From NCBI GenBank assembly GCA_963792385.1, contig CAWBVZ010000007.1, positions 1,364,001 to 1,428,000 of the forward strand: a stretch of 64,000 nt of DNA, given 5' to 3'. A program made the translations under genes and the position numbers. The notes beneath the pieces are model-generated. The model saw only the letters and a list, made by a program, of their open reading frames with translations, made no database searches and was not told the origin of the DNA. Of the stretch, positions 35,290 through 44,422 are shown one piece after another. How positions within the stretch are numbered: the first letter of the stretch is position 1; every line of letters starts with the position of its first letter. The DNA is from DASSUW01 sp963792385 (GTDB taxonomy: Bacteria; Actinomycetota; Thermoleophilia; Solirubrobacterales; Solirubrobacteraceae).

Positions 35290-36474
35290 ATGCATCAGTT
35301 CCGTTCCCTCCGGCGCCTCGCACTCGGCGCCGTCATCACCGGCGCCGCGCTCGGCGCCGTGCCCGCGCTCGCCAGCGCGAGCTCGACGTGCTTCTACGAC
35401 GGCGACGCCGCGTCGCTCAACGTCACCGACGGCAGCGGAACCCTTCCGCTGCGGATCGTCGCCGACGCGGGCCTCATCACGCTCAAGGACGGCCCCAACG
35501 GCGCGCCGATCTTCTGCGGCGGCTCGGGCAACGTCGCGAACACCGGCAACACCGACAAGATCGACGTCTTCGGACCGGTCGCCTCGAACGTGGACGGGCT
35601 GGTCGTCGACTACTCGGGCGGCCGCTTCAACGGCCTCACGAAGGAGCCCACCGGTATCTCGGAGACCAACATCAGGTACTTCAGCGACGCCAATCGCCGC
35701 CCCGCTCTGACCGTGATCGGCGGCACGGGCGAGGACCACATCAGGGTCGCCAGCGGTGGCGTCATCGACACCAACGGCGACGGCGACGTCGACGTCAGCG
35801 CCGCGGCCGGAGCCAACTTCGTCACGGTGAACGGCGGGCTTGGGCAGGACCTGATCGGCGGCAACAGCTTCGGCGGGTTCGGCAACGCCTCGGTGCGACT
35901 GTTCCTCAACGGCGGCCCCGGCGCCGATCAGCTGATCGGCGGCGACGCGCAGGACGACATGAACGGCGGCACCGAGGGCGACGTGTTCCATGCGATCGAA
36001 GGCGACCGCGACGTGATCTTCGGCGGCCCCGGCTCCGATACCGCGAACGCGGACAAGCTCGACCGGTTCACCGACGTCGTCGAGAAGCGGTTCATCCAGC
36101 CGATCGGGCAGCTGAAGCTCGCCCCGCGCGTGCTGAAGGCCGAGGCCGGGATGATCTCGCGGCTGAAGATGGGCTGGAAGCATCCGCAGTCATGGCGTGA
36201 GCTGCGTAAGCTCGAGCTGCGCCTGTACGACGGCAAGCAGGAGGTCGGGATGATCAACGCCCGCCCCGCCGCCGGACGCCTCTCCGAGAACGGGCTGGTC
36301 GACCTGATGGCGGGCTCGAAGCTCGGCCACCACGGCAAGTGGGTCACCGCGAAGCTCGCCCTGGACGTCCCGAAGTCGCTGGCGGGCAAGGACCTGCGCG
36401 TCGACGTGACGGCCACCGACACCGACGGCCACAAGCAGCTCGTGCGCGCCGCCGGCACGATCAGGGCGCGCTGA
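35290..36474 (+). CDS. Secreted protein with RTX-like Gly/Asp repeats
   Basis: A 394-residue protein. A signal peptide (LRRLALGAVITGAALGAVPALASAS) is cleaved near residue 31. The central region has Ca-binding-like repeats: VIGGTGEDHI, an EF-like DTNGDGDVDV, NGGLGQDLIGGNS, NGGPGADQLIGGDAQDDMNGG and FGGPGSDT, the loose GGxGxD pattern of hemolysin-type repeats. The last about 130 residues (PRVLKAEAGMISRLKMGWKHPQ...) look like a separate beta domain. It is exported and probably Ca-stabilised on the surface or outside. AGGAG lies 11 nt before ATG 35290. Confidence 0.75.
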   Translation: MHQFRSLRRLALGAVITGAALGAVPALASASSTCFYDGDAASLNVTDGSGTLPLRIVADAGLITLKDGPNGAPIFCGGSGNVANTGNTDKIDVFGPVASNVDGLVVDYSGGRFNGLTKEPTGISETNIRYFSDANRRPALTVIGGTGEDHIRVASGGVIDTNGDGDVDVSAAAGANFVTVNGGLGQDLIGGNSFGGFGNASVRLFLNGGPGADQLIGGDAQDDMNGGTEGDVFHAIEGDRDVIFGGPGSDTANADKLDRFTDVVEKRFIQPIGQLKLAPRVLKAEAGMISRLKMGWKHPQSWRELRKLELRLYDGKQEVGMINARPAAGRLSENGLVDLMAGSKLGHHGKWVTAKLALDVPKSLAGKDLRVDVTATDTDGHKQLVRAAGTIRAR

Positions 36475-37432
36475 GCGCAGCCAGACCCTCGGCGCGCCCG
36501 ATCACCGGCGCATAGCCGAGGTCGGCGCGGGCGCGCGAGTCGTCGAGCGTGCACTCGAGCGACGCGACCCAGACCGCGAAGCGGGTGATCGGCGGGTGCC
36601 CTCCGAGCGGGAGCACCCGCCACGCCGCCTCGGCGGCGCGGGCGGCGCCAGCAGCCACCGGGCGCGGAACGTTCGCGTCCGGCGGCTGTACGCCGCGCGT
36701 GCCGAGCAGCGCGGTCACGAACTCGCGAAACACGACCGGCGTGCCATCGGTGACGAAGTAGGCGGCGCCGGGCGTCCCCTTGTCGGCAGCCAGCACGAGG
36801 CCCTCGACGCAGTTGTCGAGGTGCGTCGTCGAGGTCAGCTGACCGCCGCCGCCGATCCAGCGGAACCGGCCGCTCTCGACCAGCTCGATCATGACGGGCA
36901 TGAGCGTCGTATCGCCCGGCCCCCACACGAACCGCGGCCGGATCACGATCGTCTCGAGCCCGCCGCCGTTGGCCGACACCACCGCCGCCTCCGCCGCGGC
37001 CTTTGTGGCCGGGTACGGCGACGGCGATGCGAACGCCAGCGGTGTGCGCTCGTCGGCCATCACGAGCGGCTGCCCGTGCAGCAGGGCCGCTTCGGTGCCG
37101 ACGTGCACCACGCGCCGCACCCCGGCCGCGCGCGAGGCGGCGAGCACGGCCTTCGTGCCGTCCACGTTGACGCGCCGGAACTCGTTCCAGTCCCCCCAGT
37201 CCTCCGCCTTCGCCGCGACGTGGAAGGTGACGTCGGCGCCCTGCGCACCGCGCACCAGCGCGGCCTCGTCCCCGAGGTCTCCGCGCACCGGCTCGGCGCC
37301 CGAGCCGCTGACGCGCGCCGCCGCGCCGTCCGACCGCGCCAGCGCCCGCACCGTCCAGCCGTCACCGGCTAGCCGCTCGATCAGCCGCGCGCCGATGAAG
37401 CCCGAGCCGCCGGTGACGAACGCCGTGCGCAC
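36461..37432 (-). CDS. NAD-dependent epimerase/dehydratase (3-beta-HSD-like SDR)
   Basis: A 323-residue extended SDR. FVTGGSGFIGARLIERLAGDGW binds NAD, FHVAAKAEDWGDW and NVDGTKAVLAAS are family motifs, and the catalytic Tyr/Lys are in SPYPATKAAAE. IRPRFVWGPGDTTLMP and THLDNCVEGL resemble 3-beta-hydroxysteroid dehydrogenase-like members. GTG 37432 is the start; the substrate is unknown. Its 3' end overlaps the convergent secreted-protein gene by 14 bp. Confidence 0.87.
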   Translation of the reverse strand: MRTAFVTGGSGFIGARLIERLAGDGWTVRALARSDGAAARVSGSGAEPVRGDLGDEAALVRGAQGADVTFHVAAKAEDWGDWNEFRRVNVDGTKAVLAASRAAGVRRVVHVGTEAALLHGQPLVMADERTPLAFASPSPYPATKAAAEAAVVSANGGGLETIVIRPRFVWGPGDTTLMPVMIELVESGRFRWIGGGGQLTSTTHLDNCVEGLVLAADKGTPGAAYFVTDGTPVVFREFVTALLGTRGVQPPDANVPRPVAAGAARAAEAAWRVLPLGGHPPITRFAVWVASLECTLDDSRARADLGYAPVIGRAEGLAALSAP

Positions 37433-37460
37433 ACCTCGAATCTAGTGGACAATCGCCGCC

Positions 37461-37988
37461 ATGCTCGACCCCGGCACGATCGTCTCCAGCCCGCGCGGCA
37501 CCGTGGTGGAGATCGTGGAGAACTCCGCCGACCGGTTCTGCATGCGGCGCGAGCTGCCGCCGGCGACCGGCAAGGCGGCGTCACACCGCCATACGAACGG
37601 CGCCGAGACGTTCCGGGTGCTCGACGGCGAGGCGACCGCCAGAGCAGCCGGCAAGACCCGGCTGTTGCGCGAGGGAGACGTGCTCGAGGTCCCGTTCGAC
37701 ACGCCGCACGTGCATCCGCACACGGCGTCCGACGCGATCGCCGTCGTCGAGCACACGATCGAGCCGCGGCCGCGGTTCGCGGAGGTCTACTTCGCCACGT
37801 GGCTGACGTGGCTGGCCGACGGACGCGTCAACAGCCAGGACGAGCTGACGCCGCTCGGCATCATGGCCGTCCTCCGCGAGGGCGGCGGCGGCACCTGGGT
37901 CGCCGGCCCGCCGGTCGCCGCGCAGAAGGCGCTCGCGGCCGTGCTCGGGCGCGTCGCCGCCAGGCGCGGCTACAGCGCGGTTACGTGA
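37461..37988 (+). CDS. Cupin-domain protein
   Basis: A 175-residue protein with one cupin barrel. SHRHTNGAETFRVLDGEATARAAGK supplies His/His/Glu ligands and VPFDTPHVHPHTASD the last His. A C-terminal helical region follows (VYFATWLTWLADGRVNSQDELTPLGIMAVL). It is divergent from the epimerase, 28 bp apart, and overlaps the era end by 8 bp. Function unknown. Confidence 0.82.
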   Translation: MLDPGTIVSSPRGTVVEIVENSADRFCMRRELPPATGKAASHRHTNGAETFRVLDGEATARAAGKTRLLREGDVLEVPFDTPHVHPHTASDAIAVVEHTIEPRPRFAEVYFATWLTWLADGRVNSQDELTPLGIMAVLREGGGGTWVAGPPVAAQKALAAVLGRVAARRGYSAVT

Positions 37989-38868
37989 TCCCGAGGCGGT
38001 CGAGCAGCGACTCGTCGCCGCGCCACGAGCGGCGCACGCGGACCGAGAGATCGAGGTGCACGCGCGTGCCCAGCTCGCGCTCCAGCTCCTTCCGCGACGC
38101 GGTGCCGATCGCCTTGATCATGCGGCCGTGGGCACCGATCAGGATGCCCTTCTGGGACTCCGTCTCGACGAGCAGCATCGCCCTCACGATCACGACCGCC
38201 TTCTGCTCGACGATCTCGTCCACCTGCACCTCGACCGCGTGCGGCACCTCCTGGCGGGTCCGGTTCAGGACCTGCTCGCGCACCAGCTCGGCCAGCATGA
38301 CGCTCTCGGGCTGGTCGGACACGTCCTCGGGCGGGAAGTAGAACGGGCCCTCCGGGAGCAGCGCTGCGAGGTGGTCGACGAGCGCCGGCACCCCGCGGCC
38401 GGTCTTGGCCGACACCGGGAACACGTCCGCGTCGTTGAGCTCGAGGTCGGCGGCCGCCTGGAGCGCGTGCACGGTGCTCTGGTGGTCGAGCCGGTCGGCC
38501 TTGTTGACGGCCACCACGATCGGCACGGAGGAGCCTGCCAGCGCCTGCGCGATGTAGCGGTCGCCGGGCCCCACGCCCTGCTCGCCGTTGATCACGAACA
38601 GCGCGGCGTCGGCCTCCTTCAGCTCGGACTCCACGCGCCGCTGCATCCGGTGCGTCAGCGCGTCGAGCGGACGCTGCACGCCCGGCAGGTCGGTGAGCAC
38701 GAGCTGGAAGCGGTTGGGTGCGGTGACGACGCCGCGGATCGCGCGGCGGGTCGTCTGCGGCTTGTCGGAGACGATCGCGACCTTGTGGCCGACCATCGAG
38801 TTCACGAGCGTCGACTTGCCGACGTTCGGCCGCCCCGCCAGCGCGACGAAACCGGAGCGCGTACTCAT
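37981..38868 (-). CDS. era: GTPase Era
   Basis: A 295-residue GTPase for 16S rRNA maturation and 30S assembly. G1 GRPNVGKST, G2 TTRR, G4 NKAD and G5 SAK are clear. G3 reads DLPG where most Era proteins have DTPG. The C-terminal KH domain has QKGILIGAHGRMIKAIG for binding the 16S 3' end. ATG 38868 overlaps the ybeY stop (ATGA), matching the classical phoH-ybeY-era arrangement. Confidence 0.95.
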   Translation of the reverse strand: MSTRSGFVALAGRPNVGKSTLVNSMVGHKVAIVSDKPQTTRRAIRGVVTAPNRFQLVLTDLPGVQRPLDALTHRMQRRVESELKEADAALFVINGEQGVGPGDRYIAQALAGSSVPIVVAVNKADRLDHQSTVHALQAAADLELNDADVFPVSAKTGRGVPALVDHLAALLPEGPFYFPPEDVSDQPESVMLAELVREQVLNRTRQEVPHAVEVQVDEIVEQKAVVIVRAMLLVETESQKGILIGAHGRMIKAIGTASRKELERELGTRVHLDLSVRVRRSWRGDESLLDRLGIT

Positions 38869-39251
38869 CGGATCCAGCCCACGATCTCGGCCTGGAGCGC
38901 GAGCATCTCGCCGTCATCGACCTCGTGGTCCATGCCCGTCAGGTGCAGCACGCCGTGGACGACCGCCTCGAGCAGGTCCTCGGTGTGCTCGGGGCAGATC
39001 ACGACATCGCCCAGCTCGCGCGGCCCGACGGCGACGCCCCGCTCGTCGATCCCGAACGACAGCACGTCGGTCGGGCCGTCCTTGCCGCGATGGAGCGCGT
39101 TCAGCTCCGCGATCCGCTCGGCGTCGACGAACTCGACGGCGAGGTGGCCGTCTTCGATGCCCGCCGACGCGGCGGCCAGCATGCACGCCTCCTCCACCAC
39201 CGGAGCCGCGAGCGCGTTGCCGATCACGTCGACGTCGAGCAACGAAGCCAA
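38865..39251 (-). CDS. ybeY: Endoribonuclease YbeY (rRNA maturation)
   Basis: A 128-residue zinc enzyme, near the short end of the family. The metal site HGVLHLTGMDH (about residue 100) contains the three His ligands; PTDVLSFGID and LGDVVIC are conserved. It processes 16S rRNA 3' ends and aids ribosome quality control. TTG 39251 directly follows the phoH stop codon. Confidence 0.93.
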   Translation of the reverse strand: MASLLDVDVIGNALAAPVVEEACMLAAASAGIEDGHLAVEFVDAERIAELNALHRGKDGPTDVLSFGIDERGVAVGPRELGDVVICPEHTEDLLEAVVHGVLHLTGMDHEVDDGEMLALQAEIVGWIR

Positions 39252-40235
<984 letters not shown>

Positions 40236-40664
40236 CTAGGTAAGTGCTTCCTTTGCCTTAGTCGATACGCGCCGGCCGTCGGCCCTTCCGTCGGCGGCCG
40301 CCATTACGTGCTTGATCACCTTCCCCATGTCGCGCGGGGATTTTGCGCCGGTCTCGGCCACCGCCCGCCGCACCAGCTCGTCGAGCTCCTCGTCGGACAC
40401 GTCGGCCGGGAGGTAGTGCTCGATCAGCTGCGCCTCGAAGTCCTCGCCCTCGGCGAGGTCCTCGCGTGCAGCCTCGCGGTACGCCTCGGCCGCCTCGCGA
40501 CGACGCTTGCGCTCGCGCCGCAGCACCGCCAGCTCGTCCGCATCGCCCTCTTTGTCTGCCTTCTGCAACTCGGAGAGCACGAGCCGGAGCGCCGAGACGC
40601 GTTCCCGCTCCCCCGCCTTCATGGCGGACGAGACGTCGGACTTGATGCGATCGGCGATCTGCAA
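40236..40664 (-). CDS. GatB/YqeY domain protein
   Basis: A 142-residue helical protein homologous to the GatB tail domain that touches tRNA. QIADRIKSDVSSAMKAGERERVSALRLVLSEL and PADVSDEELDELVRRAVAETGAKSPRDMGKVIKHVM are family features. Free-standing YqeY proteins are widespread and of unclear role, perhaps helping amidotransferase or tRNA binding. It heads the yqeY-phoH-ybeY-era run. Confidence 0.92.
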   Translation of the reverse strand: MQIADRIKSDVSSAMKAGERERVSALRLVLSELQKADKEGDADELAVLRRERKRRREAAEAYREAAREDLAEGEDFEAQLIEHYLPADVSDEELDELVRRAVAETGAKSPRDMGKVIKHVMAAADGRADGRRVSTKAKEALT

Positions 40665-40698
40665 GCCCTTCCAGTGTACGCGGAGCGCCAGAGGGAGA

Positions 40699-41709
40699 TC
40701 AGGTGGTTCTTGTGACTTTCGAGAGTCCGAACGGGCGGTCGACCTCGATGCCGCGCCGCTCGGCGACCCCGGCGGCGAGCCGCTGGGCCGGGATCACGGC
40801 CCCGAGCGGGCTCAGCCATTCCGGCATTGGCACCAGCGGCAGGTCCGCGCCGGAGCCGGCGGAGGCGACGATCGCAGGCGCTCCGCGGCGGGCGGCCTCG
40901 GCGACGGCCTCGAGTACGCCGGCGGCCGTGGCGCCGGGCGGCGCGAACGCCAGCATCGCGTTGTCGGGCCCGAGCACGGCGATCGGGCCGTGCATGAGGT
41001 CCGGCGGCGAGTACGGCTCGGCCGCGATGCCGGTCAGCTCCTTCACCTTCAGCGCCGCCTCGAACGCGGTGGCGTAGTTCGCGCCGCGCCCGATCACCGC
41101 GCACCGCTGCCAGCCGGCCGCGATCTCGACCGCCGCGTCGACGGGCTCGGCGAGCTGGGCGGCAATCGCGTCGGGCACCGCCAGCAGCTCCTCGCGCAGC
41201 CGCGGCGTGCCGGCCAGCGCCGCCGCCAGCGCCGCGACCGCCGCCAACGACGCCGTGTAGGTCTTGGTCGCCGCGACGGAGCGCTCCTCGCCGGTGCCGA
41301 GCTCGATCACGTGCGCGGCGGCGCTCGCCATCGGCGACTGGCGCTCGTTGGTGATCGCGACGGTGACCTGGCCCTGCTCGGCAGCATCGGCGACGACGGC
41401 GGTCACGTCGGGCGACGCGCCCGACTGCGAGATCCCGATTACCAGCGCGCCGTCGAGCCGCGGCGGCGTGCCGTAGAGCGTGTAAAGCGACGGCGTGGCA
41501 AGCGCGACCGGGATCCGGCAGAGGTGGCCGAGCACGTGCTGCGCGTAGCGCGCGACGTTGTCCGAGGACCCGCGCGCGACGATCAGCGCGAACCGCGGCG
41601 GCTGCCGGCGCAGCTCGGCCGCGAGCGCCTCGATCGGCTCGGCCTCGGTGTCCAGCAGCCGCGCCAGGACGGCGGGCTGCTCGGCGATCTCGTCACGCAG
41701 GATCGACAC
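40699..41709 (-). CDS. SIS-domain sugar-phosphate isomerase (GlmS isomerase-like)
   Basis: A 336-residue protein with two SIS domains and no glutaminase half. FALIVARGSSDNVARYAQ and VIGISQSGASPDVTAVV form the first sugar-phosphate site; CAVIGRGANYATAFEAALKVKELTGIAAEPYSPPDLMHGP is the second, with KVKE-Pyx-like sequence typical of GlmS/AgaS. It may deaminate or isomerise an amino-sugar phosphate. GTG 41709 is the best available start. Confidence 0.85.
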   Translation of the reverse strand: MSILRDEIAEQPAVLARLLDTEAEPIEALAAELRRQPPRFALIVARGSSDNVARYAQHVLGHLCRIPVALATPSLYTLYGTPPRLDGALVIGISQSGASPDVTAVVADAAEQGQVTVAITNERQSPMASAAAHVIELGTGEERSVAATKTYTASLAAVAALAAALAGTPRLREELLAVPDAIAAQLAEPVDAAVEIAAGWQRCAVIGRGANYATAFEAALKVKELTGIAAEPYSPPDLMHGPIAVLGPDNAMLAFAPPGATAAGVLEAVAEAARRGAPAIVASAGSGADLPLVPMPEWLSPLGAVIPAQRLAAGVAERRGIEVDRPFGLSKVTRTT

Positions 41710-41761
41710 GCGTCCAGCATGCCAAGGGGGCGAGAATCGCGCGCTCCGGCCTCGGGGAGCG

Positions 41762-42037
41762 GTGGACCCGGTGGTGATCGAGGCACGCGGCGCGGTCGGG
41801 CGGCTGGTCGGCCTCGCGGGCCGGCGTGACCTGCCGGGCGGCGTCGCGCTGCACCTGCGCCGCTGCCGCTCGGTGCACACGTTCGGGATGCGGTTCGCTC
41901 TCGACCTCGTGTGGCTCGACCGCGCGGGCGCCGTCGTGCGCGTCGACCGCGCGGTCCCGCCATGCCGCGTGCGGACGTGCCGCGCGGCGCGCTCGGTGCT
42001 CGAGACCCGCGCGGGCGGCGCCGACGCGTTCGTCTAG
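41762..42037 (+). CDS. DUF192 family protein
   Basis: A small protein of about 91 residues. LRRCRSVHTFGMRFALDLVWLDRAGAVVRV is the DUF192 core (C-x-S-V-H-T-x-x-M). Members are small beta-barrel proteins often near surface or secretion genes; function unknown. The start is uncertain: GTGs at 41762, 41771 and 41774 are in frame, GGGGAG lies at 41754-41759. Its TAG stop overlaps the left end of palindromic element A copy 2. Confidence 0.8.
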   Translation: MDPVVIEARGAVGRLVGLAGRRDLPGGVALHLRRCRSVHTFGMRFALDLVWLDRAGAVVRVDRAVPPCRVRTCRAARSVLETRAGGADAFV

Positions 42038-42194
42038 CCCGGATCCACCGATCATCGTGGATGACTCGGCGCCGTGGGCCGAGTCGGGTCGATCGGCCGC
42101 GCATCTCATGTGGTCGTCCACCTGGTTCGCGGCCGATCGGCCCTGGCGAACGGCCACGGTGTCGAGGCGCCGCGAGAATCGGTGGATCCGGGCT
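42036..42194. repeat. Palindromic element A, copy 2 (between convergent genes)
   Basis: A 159-bp element with perfect 17-bp terminal inverted repeats AGCCCGGATCCACCGAT (42036-42052) and ATCGGTGGATCCGGGCT (42178-42194). The inner stem pairs GTCGATCGGCCGCG (42088-42101) with CGCGGCCGATCGGC (42128-42141). A small local hairpin CTCGGC...GCCGAG lies at 42064-42082. The element ends overlap the stop codons of both convergent neighbours (TAG of DUF192, TAA of the EamA gene), so it may serve as a bidirectional terminator or mRNA end protector. Confidence 0.85.
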
Positions 42195-42994
42195 TAGGCG
42201 AGGGCGATCGCGGCGACGCCGGCGACGACCGCGACAGCGCCCGCGAGCCGGCGTGGCGGGACGCGCTCGCGGGCCGCGATCGCGGCGGCGGCCGTCGCCA
42301 TGACCACGCTGGTCTCGCGCAGCGCCGCCACCGGCGCGGCCTCGGCGAGCTCGAGCGCGGCGAGCGCGAGCGCGTAGGCGCCGAACATCGCCAGACCGGC
42401 GGCTGCGGCGCGGGGCGTGGCGGCGGCGCGCAGCGTGCTCGGGCCGCGACCGACGGCGACGGCCGTCGCGTACACCGGCGCAATGATCAGCAGCACCGCC
42501 TCGAAGTAGCCGAGCGAGGCCGCGTGCCGGATGCCCTCGTCGTCTACGAGCGTGTAGCCGGCGATGCACGCCGCCACCGCGAGCGCGATCAGCAGCCCGT
42601 CGCGCGCGGCCCCGCTCCCGACCCCGCGCACGAGCAGGACACCGGCGGTGACCGCCAGCACGCCCGCCGCCTCGCCGGTCGACAGCGAGGCGCCGAGCAC
42701 CGCGACCGACACGACGAGCACCATCACCGGCGCCGCGCCGCGGGCGATCGGATAGACGAAGCTGAGGTCGGCGCGCTGGTAAGCCGTGGCGAGCAGCGCG
42801 AAGTAGATGAGCTCGAGCGCCGCCGATGCCGCGATGTACGGCCACGCGGCGGCGTCGACGTCCCACGTGAGCGCCGCCACCGGTGCGAACACGACGGCGG
42901 CGGTCACGAGCGCGATCGCCGTGACCGCGTGGCTGTCGCGCGCGTCCGCGATCAGCCAGTTCCAGAACGCGTGCAGGCCCGCCGAGACCAGCAC
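42194..42994 (-). CDS. EamA/DMT-family transporter
   Basis: About 267 residues, ten helices in two EamA repeats. LVSAGLHAFWNWLIADARDSHAV starts repeat 1 and SFVYPIARGAAPVMVLVVSVAVLG ends it; GYTLVDDEGIRHAASLGYFEAVL and ALRETSVVMATAAAAIAARERVPPRRLAGAVAVVAGVAAI end repeat 2. A metabolite exporter is likely. GTG 42994 is the first standard start. Homology continues upstream (STAAVALVLVSAG) to a CTG at 43018 that overlaps the NDH-2 stop as CTGA, so translation may begin there. Confidence 0.85.
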   Translation of the reverse strand: MLVSAGLHAFWNWLIADARDSHAVTAIALVTAAVVFAPVAALTWDVDAAAWPYIAASAALELIYFALLATAYQRADLSFVYPIARGAAPVMVLVVSVAVLGASLSTGEAAGVLAVTAGVLLVRGVGSGAARDGLLIALAVAACIAGYTLVDDEGIRHAASLGYFEAVLLIIAPVYATAVAVGRGPSTLRAAATPRAAAAGLAMFGAYALALAALELAEAAPVAALRETSVVMATAAAAIAARERVPPRRLAGAVAVVAGVAAIALA

Positions 42995-43014
42995 GAGCGC
43001 GACGGCCGCCGTGC

Positions 43015-44343
43015 TCAGCGCCGCACCGCCGGCGGGTCCTCCGCCTTCGTCCCGCCCGCGCTCTGTGCGTCCAGCACCGGCGGGTGGCCGAGCTGGCCGA
43101 GCTCGGACGTGTCGCGCCCAAACAGGAGATCGACCGTCCAGTCCGTCATCAGGCGGAGCTTGCGGCTGGTGCCGGGCATCATCGCCAGGTGGTACGTGCG
43201 GGCCAGGAACCACGCGGGGAAGCCACGCCACTTGATGCCGATCGTCTCCGCCACGGCCTTCTGGTGGCCCATGTCCACGAACACGCCGAGCGTCTTGTAG
43301 GTGAACGGGCGCGGGCGACCGCCGCCGAGCGCCGCCGCGACGTTGGCGCCGACCGTGCGACCCTGGCGCAGCGCGTGCTGACACGTCGGCGGCGTCGGCT
43401 GGCCGGATCGGGCCGGATCGGGGACCGCGGCGGCGTCGCCGATCGCCCACACGTTCTTGCGTCCCTGGACCTGGCAGAAGCGGTCGGCGACGATCCGGCC
43501 CGCGTCGTCGATCGGCAGCCCGAGCTTCTCGACCACCGGAGCCGGGCGCACGCCGGCGGTCCAGGCGACCGTCCGGCACGGCACGACCTCGCCGTCGGAC
43601 AGCTCGACCGAGTCGGCCGAGATCCGCTCCACCGTCGTCGACGTGCGCACCTCGATCCCACGGTGCCGCAGCTCGGAGACCGCGAACGCGGCGAGGTCCT
43701 CGGAGATCTCGTACATCACGCGCGGACGCGCCTCGACGAGGATGAACCGCAGCCCCTGCACGCGCGATCGCGGATAGAGGTCGACCACGTCGGTCGCGAA
43801 GTCCTGCAGCTCGGCAAGGCCTTCAAGCCCGGCGTATCCGGCGCCCACGAACACGTACGTGAGCAGCGCGCGCCGCGCCGCCTCGTCCTCGACCGCCTCC
43901 GCGCGCTCGAGCGAATTGAGGATCTGGTTGCGCAGCGCGATCGCGTCGGACAGCGTCTTGAATCCGACCGCGTGCTCGCGCAGGCCGGGGATCGGCAGCG
44001 TGCGGGAGACCGCGCCGAGCGCGATGATCAGCTGGTCGTAAGCGAGCTCGCGCTCCTGCCCCTCGGCGGTCGTGACGAACACGAGGTTGCGATCGGGATC
44101 CGCCCCGGTGACGTGGCCGAGCAGCAGGTCGGTGCGCGACAGGTGCTCGCGCAGCGGCACCACGACGTGGCGCGGCTCCAGCGTGCCGGCGGCCGCGCCG
44201 GGCAGCAGCGGCGTGTAGAGCATGAAGTTGACGTCGGTGACGACGGTCACCTTCGCCGCATGCGGCGGCAGCGCTCGCTCCAGCTTGCGCGCGGCATACA
44301 GCCCGCCGAAGCCACCGCCGAGGATGAGGACGTTCCAGGCCAT
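43015..44343 (-). CDS. NAD(P)/FAD-dependent oxidoreductase, NDH-2 type
   Basis: A 442-residue flavoprotein. VLILGGGFGGLYAARKLER binds FAD, TYVFVGAGYAGLEGLAELQDF binds NADH, and NVWAIGDAAAVP closes the FAD site; PPTCQHALRQG and a C-terminal amphipathic tail (RTYHLAMMPGTSRKLRLMTDWTVDLLFGRD) fit membrane-associated type II NADH:quinone dehydrogenase. It oxidises NADH and reduces quinone without proton pumping. Confidence 0.92.
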   Translation of the reverse strand: MAWNVLILGGGFGGLYAARKLERALPPHAAKVTVVTDVNFMLYTPLLPGAAAGTLEPRHVVVPLREHLSRTDLLLGHVTGADPDRNLVFVTTAEGQERELAYDQLIIALGAVSRTLPIPGLREHAVGFKTLSDAIALRNQILNSLERAEAVEDEAARRALLTYVFVGAGYAGLEGLAELQDFATDVVDLYPRSRVQGLRFILVEARPRVMYEISEDLAAFAVSELRHRGIEVRTSTTVERISADSVELSDGEVVPCRTVAWTAGVRPAPVVEKLGLPIDDAGRIVADRFCQVQGRKNVWAIGDAAAVPDPARSGQPTPPTCQHALRQGRTVGANVAAALGGGRPRPFTYKTLGVFVDMGHQKAVAETIGIKWRGFPAWFLARTYHLAMMPGTSRKLRLMTDWTVDLLFGRDTSELGQLGHPPVLDAQSAGGTKAEDPPAVRR

Positions 44344-44397
44344 GGCTGGATGCTACGTCTGCAGGTGCTCCGGCGCGGTTCCCCCGACCCCTCGCCG

Positions 44398-44422
44398 CCC
44401 TACCCAGCGGGGTTGACGTTCA
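44398..44422. repeat. Family B repeat copy at the threonine dehydratase stop
   Basis: Read leftward, TGAACGTCAACCCCGCTGGG and then TAGGG begins with the TGA stop of the dehydratase gene. Twenty-two bases from 44402 to 44423 are identical to 8342-8363. No inverted partner is visible within the adjoining 55 bp gap, so this is a solo arm. The core is shared with the elements at 8086-8362 and 26009-26078. Confidence 0.7.

Noticed and set aside
37981..38868. Era G3 variant (DLPG) as a sign of inactivity
   Set aside because: All other GTPase and KH motifs are intact and the gene is in its normal operon; a Thr to Leu change in G3 alone is not enough to claim loss of function.
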